From contig NZ_CP133656.1 of NCBI RefSeq assembly GCF_036885195.1, positions 1,116,001-1,180,000 of the forward strand: a stretch of DNA of 64,000 nt, in the 5' to 3' direction. Both the position numbers and the translations under genes were made by a program. Source of the stretch: Pectobacterium cacticida. Its GTDB lineage: Bacteria; Pseudomonadota; Gammaproteobacteria; Enterobacterales; Enterobacteriaceae. The notes under the pieces are model-generated. The model was not told the DNA's origin, made no database searches, and saw nothing but the letters and a program-made list of their open reading frames with translations. The first letter of the stretch is position 1. The number at the start of each line of letters is the position of its first letter. This document shows positions 7,893 through 16,014 of the stretch, one piece after another.

Positions 7893-8441
7893 ATGAGCAA
7901 TCAACGCAGCCCGAAACCTCCTGCTGACCCAGTCGTGATGGGGAAAATAGGATCGGCATATGGCATCCGAGGTTGGCTCAGAGTGTTTTCATCCACCGAA
8001 GATGCCGAAAGCATTTTTGATTATCAACCTTGGTTTATCCAGAGCAAAAGCGGTTGGCAGCTTATCGAAATTGAAAGCTGGAAATATCACAGTCAGGATC
8101 TGATCATTAAAGTGAAAGATGTCGATGACCGTGATAAGGCTAATTTACTGACTAATTGTGAAATCGTCGTAGATTCGTCACAACTTCCCGATCTGGGCGA
8201 GGGTGATTATTACTGGAAGGATCTTATTGGCTGTCAGGTTGTGACCGTAACAGGTTACGAGTTAGGTAAAGTCATTGATATGATGGAAACCGGCTCAAAC
8301 GATGTGATGGTAATAAAGGCCAACTTGAAAGATGCCTTCGGAGTCAAGGAGCGACTGGTTCCGTTCCTGACTGAACAGGTTGTTAAGCGCGTCGATCTTT
8401 CTACTCAGACTATTGAAGTAGACTGGGATCCGGGCTTTTGA
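7893..8441 (+). CDS. rimM: Ribosome maturation factor RimM
   Basis: A 182-residue 16S rRNA-processing and 30S-maturation factor that binds ribosomal protein S19. The N-terminal beta-barrel shows MGKIGSAYGIRGWLRVFS near residue 18, and the PRC-barrel half contains DYYWKDLIGCQV and the closing TQTIEVDWDPGF. The ATG at 7893 gives MSNQRSPKPPADPVV, aligned with the E. coli start; the in-frame ATG at 7884 would add only three residues. Second gene of the rpsP operon. Confidence 0.95.
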   Translation: MSNQRSPKPPADPVVMGKIGSAYGIRGWLRVFSSTEDAESIFDYQPWFIQSKSGWQLIEIESWKYHSQDLIIKVKDVDDRDKANLLTNCEIVVDSSQLPDLGEGDYYWKDLIGCQVVTVTGYELGKVIDMMETGSNDVMVIKANLKDAFGVKERLVPFLTEQVVKRVDLSTQTIEVDWDPGF

Positions 8442-8479
8442 GTTCTGAGTCGACCAGTAGCATCCGGCGGAACGAGACG

Positions 8480-9235
8480 ATGTGGATTGGAGTGATTAGC
8501 CTGTTTCCAGAGATGTTCCGGGCAATTACTGATTACGGAGTCACTGGCCGGGCGGTTAAAAATGGCCTGCTGAATGTACAGTATTGGAGTCCGCGTGACT
8601 TCACTTACGATCGGCACCATACCGTGGACGATCGGCCTTATGGTGGTGGTCCCGGAATGCTGATGATGGTGCAACCTTTGCGGGATGCTATCCATGCAGC
8701 AAAAGCAGCGGCAGGCGACGGCGTGAGAGTGATTTATTTATCACCTCAGGGTCGTAAATTAGATCAGCAAGGCGTACGTCAACTCGCTACAAACCAGAAG
8801 ATGATTCTGGTCTGTGGACGGTATGAAGGGATTGATGAGCGTGTAATTAACACTGAAATCGATGAAGAGTGGTCGATAGGGGATTACGTGCTTAGCGGTG
8901 GGGAACTGCCAGCAATGACACTGATTGACTCCGTAGCCCGTTTTATACCGGGTGTTCTGGGGCATCAGGCTTCAGCAGAAGAAGATTCTTTTGCCGATGG
9001 ATTGTTGGATTGTCCGCACTTTACTCGTCCTGAAATATTGGAGGGCATGGGGGTTCCGACAGTGTTACTGTCTGGCAATCATGCAGAAATACGTCGTTGG
9101 CGATTGAAACAGTCGCTGGGTCGAACCTGGCTTAGAAGGCCTGAACTTCTAAAAAGCCTAGCTCTGACTGACGAGCAAACAAGGTTGCTGGCTGAATTCC
9201 AACGTGAGTATCAGTCTACGCAGCAAGAGTATTAG
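8480..9235 (+). CDS. trmD: tRNA (guanine-N1-)-methyltransferase TrmD
   Basis: A 251-residue SPOUT-class enzyme that methylates G37 of tRNAs to m1G using S-adenosylmethionine, preventing frameshifting. The knotted AdoMet site is visible in LVCGRYEGIDERV and SIGDYVLSGGELPA (near residues 110-145). The start at 8480 (MWIGVISLFPEMFRAI) matches the invariant family N-terminus; an ATG at 8438 overlapping rimM would add 14 unmatched residues. Third gene of the operon. Confidence 0.97.
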   Translation: MWIGVISLFPEMFRAITDYGVTGRAVKNGLLNVQYWSPRDFTYDRHHTVDDRPYGGGPGMLMMVQPLRDAIHAAKAAAGDGVRVIYLSPQGRKLDQQGVRQLATNQKMILVCGRYEGIDERVINTEIDEEWSIGDYVLSGGELPAMTLIDSVARFIPGVLGHQASAEEDSFADGLLDCPHFTRPEILEGMGVPTVLLSGNHAEIRRWRLKQSLGRTWLRRPELLKSLALTDEQTRLLAEFQREYQSTQQEY

Positions 9236-9297
9236 GTGGTCACGCCGGTTTACCGCGTGAACCCAACTATCAGTTTACCTAGGGTAAGAGACATATT

Positions 9298-9645
9298 ATG
9301 AGCAACATTATTAAGCAAATCGAAGACGAACAAATGAAGCAGGACGTGCCTGCATTTCGTCCGGGTGATACCGTAGAAGTGAAGGTATGGGTTGTTGAAG
9401 GTAGCAAAAAACGTCTGCAGGCATTCGAGGGCGTGGTTATCGCTATTCGTAACCGCGGTCTGCATTCTGCATTCACTGTTCGCAAAATTTCTAACGGCGA
9501 AGGCGTAGAACGTGTATTCCAGACACATTCTCCGGTTGTTGACAGCATTACTGTTAAACGTCGTGGTGCCGTGCGTAAAGCCAAACTGTACTACCTGCGT
9601 GAGCGTACTGGTAAGTCTGCTCGTATCAAAGAGCGTCTTAACTAA
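9298..9645 (+). CDS. rplS: 50S ribosomal protein L19
   Basis: A 115-residue large-subunit protein at the interface with the 30S subunit. The segments DVPAFRPGDTVEVKVWVVEG, FEGVVIAIRNRG and KLYYLRERTGKSARIKERL are characteristic, and the length equals that of E. coli. It closes the rpsP-rimM-trmD-rplS operon and is followed by a terminator, after which the accessory region begins. Confidence 0.98.
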   Translation: MSNIIKQIEDEQMKQDVPAFRPGDTVEVKVWVVEGSKKRLQAFEGVVIAIRNRGLHSAFTVRKISNGEGVERVFQTHSPVVDSITVKRRGAVRKAKLYYLRERTGKSARIKERLN

Positions 9646-9685
9646 GATAGCGCTTTCGCAACATCCAAAAGTTTTTATTTTTCAT

Positions 9686-9714
9686 AAGCCTAGCGTAACT
9701 GCTGGGCTTTTTTT
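9686..9714 (+). terminator. Terminator of the rpsP-rplS operon
   Basis: A 9-bp stem AAGCCTAGC/GCTGGGCTT (one wobble) with a short loop, followed by seven T residues, 40 bp after the rplS stop. The stop codon of the hicB remnant on the other strand begins at its right edge. Confidence 0.88.
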
Positions 9715-9913
9715 ATGCGTGCCGCCCAATGACCAGGTCGACGCCTTCATTCAGCAGCTCATTGATAGAAACGCCGCTGGCCTGTGCCATTGTCGCCAAT
9801 GCGGCATGACGTTCCGGCGTCAGCCGTGTCGTTATCTTGCCGCTGTAGGATTTATACGGCTCGATGCCATCACGCCGGCATTCATCCAGAAAAATGGCAA
9901 GCGACGTTGCCCC
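9713..9913 (-). pseudogene. HicB-family antitoxin, C-terminal fragment
   Basis: About 66 codons are open on the minus strand up to a stop at 9713. The peptide includes IFLDECRRDGIEPYKSYSGK and TRLTPERHAALATMAQ, the linker and ribbon-helix-helix DNA-binding end of HicB-type antitoxins. No start codon or N-terminal degradation-tag-like domain is present, because homology ends just before an IS21-type terminus at 9924. There is no hicA next to it. It is a remnant of a chromosomal toxin-antitoxin module cut by the insertion. Confidence 0.72.
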
Positions 9914-9923
9914 CCTCTTTTTT

Positions 9924-10890
9924 TGTTACCAACGGTGCAAAACTGATCCACCCCAGCGGTTGAAAATTGTTCAGGTGGTAATCTGCTCCTCTGAATACAG
10001 GGGAGCTCATGATCACTTTTGAGATTCGTATAGAAATTAAAGTCCTGCACAAGCGAGGGAATGCGTATCCGGGCCATTGCCAGAGAACTGGGTATTTCGC
10101 GTAATACTGTCCGCCACCACCTAAAAGCCAAATCTGAAAACTACAGTATTCACCACGTCCGGCATCATCATCGTTGCTCGATGAATACCGTGATTATATC
10201 TCTAAGCGGATCAGCGATGCGCATCCTTATAAAATCCCTGCGACCGTTATTTCCCGGGAAACCATGGCGCTGGGCTATCGTGGAGGGCTGACTCTCCTGA
10301 GAGAGTTCATCCGTTCGCAGACACTCCCCGTACACGCAGAACCGGTCGTTCGCTTCGAAACCGTGCCCGGGCGGCAGATGCAGGTTGACTGGGAGACCAT
10401 GCGAAACGGCAAGTCACCCCTGCATGTATTCGTTGCTGTTCTGGGATACAGCAGAATGCTTTACATCGAGTTCACCGACAACATGCGCTACGACACGCTG
10501 GAATCCTGTCACCGCAATGCGTTCAGCTTCTTCGGCGGTGTACCGCGGGAAGTTCTGTACGACAATATGAAAACAGTGGTACTCCAGCGTGATGCTTACA
10601 AGACCGGGCAGCACCGGTTCCATCCCTCCCTGTGGCAGTTCGGCAAAGAGATGGGGCTCTCCCCCCGGCAGTGCCGTACCTTCAGGGCACAGACTAAGGG
10701 CAAGGTGGAGCGGATGGTGCAGTACACCCTCAACAGCTTCTCTATCCCGTTAATGACGCGCCTGCGCCCGATGGGGATCACCGTGGATGTTGAAACCACA
10801 AACCGTTACGGCCTGCGCAGACTGTACGATGTGGCCAACCAACGGAAGCATGAAACTATCCAGCCCCGTCCCTACGATCGCTGGGTGGAG
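9924..10890 (+). mobile_element. Truncated IS21-family element (IS100-like)
   Basis: The left end begins TGTTACCAACGGTGCAAAAC, typical of IS21/IS100 termini, and is followed by a transposase reading frame of the istA type. Recognisable IstA sequence stops near 10890 (HETIQPRPYDRW), and the end of istA, the helper gene istB and the right terminus are all missing. The copy cannot move by itself. It sits directly on the hicB remnant. Confidence 0.8.
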
Positions 10891-11097
10891 GGAGCGCCTG
10901 AATGGGCAGCGAATACCCTGAATGGCGTGTTACAGCAAGGAAGTCGACGAAGAATTATTGCCATTAATCATAAAGATATGCAGTCAACGCTAAACAAGTG
11001 GCTATCGCAGGGTCATCGCACATCTGAATCGCAAGCTAAAGAAAGATGGTTGCCGGGTAAATCCAAAGCGGGTATACCGGATAATGAAACTCAATAA
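10009..11097 (+). pseudogene. istA: IS21-family transposase IstA, frameshifted and truncated
   Basis: The protein starts MITFEIRIEIKVLHKRG in frame 1, continues in frame 2 with RAIARELGISRNTVRHHLKA (the DNA-binding HTH), and returns to frame 1 near 10174 with LDEYRDYISKRISDAHPYKI. The DDE integrase core follows, with MQVDWETMRNG for the first Asp and TKGKVERMVQYT near the catalytic Glu. From about 10890 the frame runs through unrelated sequence (GAPEWAANTLNG to PDNETQ) until 11097, so the true C-terminus is lost. At least two frameshifts and a 3' truncation make it non-functional. Confidence 0.82.
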
Positions 11098-11335
11098 CCT
11101 ACTGCTGGCAAAATCGGGACATGAGAATAAACACCGCGATCATACTGGTAATGTGATAACACTGAAATCGGATACACGGTTGTTCTCTGACGGCTTTGAA
11201 ATCCGTTGCTGGAACCAGGAAGATAGATGATTATAATCATCTGTATCCACACAAGGGGCTGAACATGAAATCCCTACAGGAATATTGTGATGCCATGTTA
11301 ACAGCTAATTAAATGTGTCCGTTTTAGTAGGGGCA
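11083..11335 (+). mobile_element. Collapsed IS3-family (IS2-like) OrfB remnant
   Basis: MKLNNLLLAKSGHENKHRD and SDGFEIRCWNQEDR resemble the middle of IS2-type OrfB transposases, where a similar LNNLLL...SDGFEI order occurs. It jumps directly to DYNHLYPHKGLNMKSLQEY, which resembles the OrfB C-terminus, so the catalytic core has been deleted. Just after the stop, TGTCCGTTTTAGTAGGGGCA (from 11314) resembles an IS2-type terminal inverted repeat. Only about 250 bp of the element remain. Confidence 0.62.
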
Positions 11336-12124
11336 ATTCCCCCTCAAAGTCCCAGAATAGCCTTTCAACGATCTTGCTGCCATTCACACCTTCAGAAACC
11401 ATCAACTTCATACTGTCATCAATACCGATAACGCCAATATCAAACGCAGAGTGATGTACTGAGCACGAGGCTAATCCATTGGTCACGGTGCAAGGCCACC
11501 GTATTGCTTCCATTTGATGTGTGCCGCTCCGAGGCCGACAGGCGTCGTATCGTGTCGTAAATCATAACTGCAGACCGCACAACGATATTGGTATGCTCGT
11601 AGTACCGTTTGGCGGAAATAGGGATCGCGATATTTGCGTACATCATCTAGCGACAGCTTAAGGCGGTTGGCAATGATTTTCTAAACACTTTCAGGAAAAT
11701 TCCCGCTTAAAATCTGTTGGGCCAGTGTATCGCTAAGTTGCAGCTGTTTGCACAATAGTTGATAGCTGTCTGCATCAAATCCTCCCATGATGCTGTGCTG
11801 AACCAGCTCACGATTTGGCGGCTCTTTACCCCCTTTCTGCGGTAAACAATGCTCGTCGTTCTGCAACTGCCAAAAGCCATCTCCCTTCAGCCGCCAGAAA
11901 GGCATTTCAGGGTAATGAGCACGCTGCTGTGGCCCAAAGCTGTTCAAAAGTGCCAAGAGCTGCGGACGGATTTCGTCGCCATAGTGAAGCAGGCGCGGGT
12001 GCCCTTGTTGATAGGCCGATAGAACATAAAGCAGCAACAATGGCTTATGAGGCGCACGTTGATCACCTTTACGCCATATAGACATATTGGAAATTGCAGT
12101 TTGAAGTTCCTGGACAGATGGCAT
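11316..12124 (-). pseudogene. SBD/HNH modification-dependent restriction endonuclease, broken
   Basis: Read on the minus strand from 12124 (MPSVQELQTAIS), the frame encodes an N-terminal helical/SRA-like segment (IWRKGDQRAPHKPLLLLYVL, YPEMPFWRLKGDGFWQL). An in-frame TAG at 11681-11683 interrupts it, after which the same frame continues KIIANRLKLSLDDVRKYRDP and YRCAVCSYDLRHDTTPVGL, then AAHIKWKQYGG. A frameshift follows, and LASCSVHHSAFDIGVI completes a C-x2-C...AAHI...C-x2-HH-x3-F HNH site. The 3' end abuts the IS2-like inverted repeat. Family members cut DNA carrying phosphorothioate or methylated bases. Two lesions plus truncation indicate a dead gene. Confidence 0.78.
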
Positions 12125-12212
12125 ACGCAACACAAACTGAAAGGGAATATATTGCGATAATGCTCGCAAAATCAGTGGGATTCAAGCCTCATGTTGCTCT
12201 CAGAATGTTATC

Positions 12213-12758
12213 TCATGCCACCTTATCAACGTAGATAACCCTGTGATGTTCGGCGTCAGCGATACTTTGCATATGTGAGATTCTGGCGATGAGTAAAAAG
12301 GTGAGCAGATCCTTTATGCCGTATTTTCTGTAGATATTGTTTTTCATGTTGTTGACGGTTTTATGGGTTATCGCCATTTTCTCTGCGATGGTTTTTATTG
12401 CTATTCCGTCCAGCCAATAGCCGAAGAACATTTTCTCATTCGGTGACAATGATATCGTCTTGCCTTTTATTTCTCTGAACGATGACAGGGCAGAGATCAC
12501 TTTCTTAATCGTGCTCATCGAGGCGTGCTTTGATAACAGTAATACCTTTTTAGTCACCATCACAGGAGCATGTTTGCGGTTGTTGAGAATAATAATGAAT
12601 GTCCGTTGAGTATCGGTAATGATGTGTGTCAATAGCGTCATGTCGATACCGTGTTCAATATCAACAACAGTGATGGATACATTATCACCATCGCTATTTC
12701 CCAGATAGGTAAACGCCGCCGTGGTGAAAGAGCAGCGGCTGAATATTTCAATGCTCAT
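12213..12758 (-). CDS. LuxR-type (RcsA/B-like) transcription regulator
   Basis: A 181-residue cytoplasmic DNA-binding protein. The C-terminal third (about 110-165) is a LuxR-type HTH: SLSPNEKMFFGYWLDG, IAIKTIAEKMAITHKTVNNM, KNNIYRKYGIKDLLTFLLIA. The N-terminal half has no recognisable phospho-acceptor pattern and resembles the degenerate receiver-like domains of RcsA/BglJ-type regulators. It lies 50 bp downstream of the orphan flagellin gene in the same direction and may be co-transcribed. The start has only a weak ribosome binding site. A role in controlling the flagellin or neighbouring accessory genes is inferred from position only. Confidence 0.78.
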   Translation of the reverse strand: MSIEIFSRCSFTTAAFTYLGNSDGDNVSITVVDIEHGIDMTLLTHIITDTQRTFIIILNNRKHAPVMVTKKVLLLSKHASMSTIKKVISALSSFREIKGKTISLSPNEKMFFGYWLDGIAIKTIAEKMAITHKTVNNMKNNIYRKYGIKDLLTFLLIARISHMQSIADAEHHRVIYVDKVA

Positions 12759-12808
12759 GGTGATAGTGATTCAGTAGAAAATAGCAAAGTGGTACTCCTG
12801 ATGGCGTA

Positions 12809-14263
12809 TCATCCCTGTAACAGCTTTAATACGTTCCCCGACTGCTGATTGGCTTGTGACAAGACGGCCATCGATGCCTGCTGTAGGATCTGGGATTTTG
12901 TCATCGCGGAAACCTCAACGGCATAATCCGCATCCAAGATGCGTGAGCGAGCGGCAGCGGTGGTAACCTTCTCCTGTGATAGCACGGCAGTGACGGATGC
13001 AAAGCGATTCATCTGGCTGCCGTATTCACTGCGGTAACCGTCCAGTTTTTTTAGCGCATTGTCGAACGTGCCTAATGCCGCTCTGGCCTGTTCTGGTGTA
13101 CCCAGCATGACATCGGAAAGTCCTAGCGATTGGCTGTCAGCTGGCGTTGGGCTGAGGGTGACCGTTTGCAATGCATCATCGAAACTTGCTCCGACAACAA
13201 ACGTCGTTTCTTTGCTGATCGGTACTGATGGCGGCAATGGCGGGGCCGGCTCTGTTGGTGTAGGCAGTTCATCCCAGCTTGCGTTGCTGTAAAACACACC
13301 GCTGCCAACTACAATGACAATCAGATCTTCCGTTACCTCATCAATATGAATCTTTTCCAGTCGGTTTGCTGCGCCCACATTTCCATCGTTAAAGCCCCCG
13401 GTGTTGGCATCTTCGAAACGGTCGCCATCGCCGCTGTAGGTGATGGTCATGCCCTGATAAGTGGTCTGCGTCCCCGTATTGATATTGTATTCCCCGGCTT
13501 GCAGCAGCGAATCTGCCGAGTAGGTGGCTCCAGGTAAAAAGCCGTTATCTTGCGTAATCACGGCGGTATTCATGGTGCTTTCATCTGTCACACCGTTTGC
13601 TGACCAGACGATATCGGCGTCTGCGCCTTCTGCGGGTGTACCAGCCAGATGCCTGCCATCTCGCGCAAAGAGCTGGATATCGTCATCGGCGCTTAATGAG
13701 TCGATGGTGATGGTGATATTTTTTGCGCCAGCAGGAATGTAAGCTAGCGAAATTACCCCAGAGGGAAATTGATGATTGATATTGGGGACAGGAAATTTTT
13801 CAGCCAGTGGCAAGGTTTCCCCTAATTTGGCAGGCTGAGGGCCCGGTTCAGCAGGAGCCAACGGATAGCGGCCAAAGATCTGTGTCGATGAGGCGATGCG
13901 GTCGATCTCTTCCTTAATCTGCTGGTATTCACCATTCAGGCTGGCCTGATCGGTATCGGACAGTATTTCGTTTGCCGCCTGCACCGCGAGCTGCCTGCCG
14001 CGTTGTATCAGGTTATTGATGGCATCCAGCCCGCCCTCAGCTGTTTGCATCAGGCTGAGACCGTCTTTCATGCCGTTGATGATGACGCTGTTGGCATTCA
14101 GATTGGCGGTCATCCGGTTGGCAATAGCCTGACCGGCGGCATCATCCTTCGCGCCGTTGATGCGCAGACCCGATGAAAGCCGTTCAATCGCCTGGCTCAA
14201 TCGAGTCGCCGATTTATCCTGTTGATTAAATATCGTTAAATAATTTTTATTAAGCGAAACCAT
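12809..14263 (-). CDS. Orphan flagellin with an inserted beta-rich domain
   Basis: A 484-residue flagellin-family protein. Residues 1-135 (LSQAIERLSSGLRINGAKDD, AGQAIANRMTANL) form the D0/D1 half and residues 400-484 (SRILDADYAVEVSAMTKSQI, then LQQASMAVLSQANQ) the other half, so export and polymerisation regions are intact. The middle (about 140-395) is not ordinary flagellin: it has a pattern of beta strands such as GVISLAYIPAGAKNITITID and DDIQLFARDGRHLAG, reminiscent of pre-peptidase C-terminal (PPC) domains, and a proline-rich PTPTEPAPPLPPS linker. No flagellar genes are nearby. Function could be an alternative filament subunit or a displayed binding domain. Confidence 0.85.
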   Translation of the reverse strand: MVSLNKNYLTIFNQQDKSATRLSQAIERLSSGLRINGAKDDAAGQAIANRMTANLNANSVIINGMKDGLSLMQTAEGGLDAINNLIQRGRQLAVQAANEILSDTDQASLNGEYQQIKEEIDRIASSTQIFGRYPLAPAEPGPQPAKLGETLPLAEKFPVPNINHQFPSGVISLAYIPAGAKNITITIDSLSADDDIQLFARDGRHLAGTPAEGADADIVWSANGVTDESTMNTAVITQDNGFLPGATYSADSLLQAGEYNINTGTQTTYQGMTITYSGDGDRFEDANTGGFNDGNVGAANRLEKIHIDEVTEDLIVIVVGSGVFYSNASWDELPTPTEPAPPLPPSVPISKETTFVVGASFDDALQTVTLSPTPADSQSLGLSDVMLGTPEQARAALGTFDNALKKLDGYRSEYGSQMNRFASVTAVLSQEKVTTAAARSRILDADYAVEVSAMTKSQILQQASMAVLSQANQQSGNVLKLLQG

Positions 14264-14360
14264 GTAGCACCTCAGAGAGCGACTGGGTTACTTTTTTACC
14301 GTCGACCAGAACGATATGGCGAATTACTATTGTGTACTCACTCCCGATAGTAGCGAGTGC

Positions 14361-14487
14361 TATACCCGTTATACTTCAAGCCGCATGTGCGTTGGCTTCG
14401 TTCAGTCACCCGAATCACTTACTCACGTAAGCTCATCGGGATTCCCTCGTTTGCCGCCTTCCTGCAACTCGAATTATTTAGGGTATA
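14361..14487. repeat. ERIC element (127 bp)
   Basis: Begins TATACCCGTTATACTTCAAG and ends GAATTATTTAGGGTATA, with the central inverted core around TCACTTACTCACGTAAGCTC. These are the features of the 127-bp enterobacterial repetitive intergenic consensus, and the length is exactly 127. It lies between the flagellin start and the palindrome cluster at 14.56-14.64 kb. Confidence 0.92.
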
Positions 14488-14564
14488 TTGCTATGATTTG
14501 TCGAAGTGAATTTCAATCAACCTGCCACCTTATGATATTTTTCGGTTATGATATTTTGAATAAT

Positions 14565-14634
14565 ATATTCCAATCTTCACGCGACATTCTGTGTCGTTTT
14601 ATTCGACAGTGTCGTAAAAACGATATTCTGTGCG
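14565..14634. promoter_or_regulatory. Palindrome cluster sharing a 40-bp block with the WYL operon upstream region
   Basis: Bases 14565-14604 match 19459-19498 at 32 of 40 positions, with the block GCGACATTC-Y-GTGTCGTTT almost intact. The core CGACATTCTGTGTCG (14582-14596) is an inverted repeat; a second, CGACAGTGTCG, is at 14604-14614 and a degenerate third is at 14621-14634. The cluster precedes the flagellin gene (beyond the ERIC element) and directly follows the end of ykgJ. A regulator binding site is the simplest reading. Confidence 0.5.
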
Positions 14635-14647
14635 TATTTATAGCGGC

Positions 14648-14929
14648 TTAGTTTTTTTCATCATTTAATTGTCTGCAAACTGACAGGTTTAAGGCCACAA
14701 ATTCTTCCCATGAGTAAAGGTGGATATAGTTGAGTTGATATTGTAAATCTACTCGGCAAATCGCCGGGCGTTGGTGGTAAATACGGCATCCTTTACTCTC
14801 TGGGTCATAATGTTGGCAAGTCCCATCTCCCCGATCGAGATAACGGGTTTCCTGTGCCAGATTAACGCGCTGGCAACACAGCCCGCACCGAGTGCAGGGA
14901 AAGGCGTTTTCGTTACAGTGCATCATCAT
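14648..14929 (-). CDS. YkgJ-family cysteine cluster protein
   Basis: A 93-residue small protein with the CxxCGxCC metal-chelating pattern (FPCTRCGLCCQRVNL near residue 11), followed by further cysteines in CQHYDPESKGCRIYHQRPAI and CRVDL. This is the putative zinc- or iron-binding YkgJ/UPF0153 fold; its biochemical role is unknown. Three ATGs stand in tandem at the start. It begins 44 bp after the stop of the 343-residue membrane protein in the same direction, so it is probably the last gene of the WYL operon. A mobile-island copy rather than a core gene is inferred from position. Confidence 0.82.
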   Translation of the reverse strand: MMMHCNENAFPCTRCGLCCQRVNLAQETRYLDRGDGTCQHYDPESKGCRIYHQRPAICRVDLQYQLNYIHLYSWEEFVALNLSVCRQLNDEKN

Positions 14930-14973
14930 TTCACCAGTCAGGCTCGCTTATGATCGCGAGCCCGTTGTCAGTA

Positions 14974-16005
14974 TCACGCTACCGGTGTATCCAGCGTTGA
15001 TTTTTTACCGTTAGCAACGGCTGAAATATCCAAAATACGTTTTTCTGTAGAGAGCACCAGATTACCGTCCTGATCGAGGATCGGCGTATCAATCATGGCC
15101 TTAATTAATTGAGCATATTTGACGGAGAGAAAAACGGCCTCCTTACTATCCTGAGGGAATAAGGGAAAATCATCTCCGTGAATGGCAATGGCTTCTTTCA
15201 TCTGACGCACAGCACCGCGCAGGCGGCTACTTATTAGGCTAAACGTTTTGTTTGCCAGTGTCGTAACGTGCTCAATACTCTGAAGTTTTTCCACGATCGC
15301 TATACCCTGAGCGTGAATGGTTTTTGCCTGCTCCATGTTGCTGTATGCATTGTTTAGCGCTTCTTCACCTTTATTCCCTAGAATATGGCCGAAAATTGCC
15401 AGCGCGGGACCAGCGACGATCCCACCCAGCACCATCATGCCGCCCGCCATACCGTAACCACCACTGGCCAGCGTACCGCCGCCTAGCCATGCCAATGTCG
15501 CATTGGTTGCTGCGGCACCTGAAAGAGAGGATATGGCGGTACCGGTGCCAGCCGTTGCCAGCAGCATTGTGCCGTTGTAAGCACCGAAAGCCAGCGCTGC
15601 ACCGCTGCCCATACCGGCACCAAGGCCCAGACCGGCATCTTTAAGCATCTGATAATTTTGTTGCAAGGCCGTCAGCGTAGTGGTTGAAAAATCACCTGCA
15701 TTCAGCTTTTCCAATTCGGGGCTTTCGACAAGATTGACATTCTTTAAGCGGCCAAAGGTTTCGATAAAGTCGCTAATTACGCCATTAAATGCCCGTAATT
15801 TGCGCTGACCATAATCTTCGATGGCGTTGTTGGTAGATTGCCGATGGCTATCAACGTTCTGATTAATTTCGTCCACCATAGTTTGGGCGCTGTCATTAAT
15901 ATTTTGAGCATCCAGGTGATCTTTCACACCGATGGCACCTTTAGCGACACCGTATAAACCCGCCGCTGCGGCTACGGCACCAATAATAATTGGAATAGGC
16001 ATCAT
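14974..16005 (-). CDS. Unknown glycine-rich membrane-associating protein (343 aa)
   Basis: I do not recognise this protein. It opens with a hydrophobic helix (MPIPIIIGAVAAAAGLYGVA), continues with a polar helical segment (about 30-120), and then has an 85-residue glycine/alanine-rich hydrophobic block (about 125-210) with LGLGAGMGSGAALAFGAYNG, AWLGGGTLASGGYGMAGG and MMVLGGIVAGPALAIFG. Such glycine-zipper blocks insert into or span membranes in pore-forming and immunity proteins. A helical tail follows. The gene starts 9 bp after its upstream neighbour. A similar Gly-rich block occurs in the 524-residue protein of the same operon, suggesting that the two act together. Confidence 0.75.
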   Translation of the reverse strand: MMPIPIIIGAVAAAAGLYGVAKGAIGVKDHLDAQNINDSAQTMVDEINQNVDSHRQSTNNAIEDYGQRKLRAFNGVISDFIETFGRLKNVNLVESPELEKLNAGDFSTTTLTALQQNYQMLKDAGLGLGAGMGSGAALAFGAYNGTMLLATAGTGTAISSLSGAAATNATLAWLGGGTLASGGYGMAGGMMVLGGIVAGPALAIFGHILGNKGEEALNNAYSNMEQAKTIHAQGIAIVEKLQSIEHVTTLANKTFSLISSRLRGAVRQMKEAIAIHGDDFPLFPQDSKEAVFLSVKYAQLIKAMIDTPILDQDGNLVLSTEKRILDISAVANGKKSTLDTPVA

Positions 16006-16014
16006 GTATCTCCT

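Noticed and set aside
9512..9946. 144-codon frame overlapping the end of rplS
   Set aside because: It starts inside rplS in another frame and runs over the terminator and the hicB remnant antisense; the reversed hicB frame explains the open stretch.
11815..12081. Plus-strand frame opposite the restriction gene remnant
   Set aside because: Antisense shadow; the minus strand shows a clear SBD/HNH protein.
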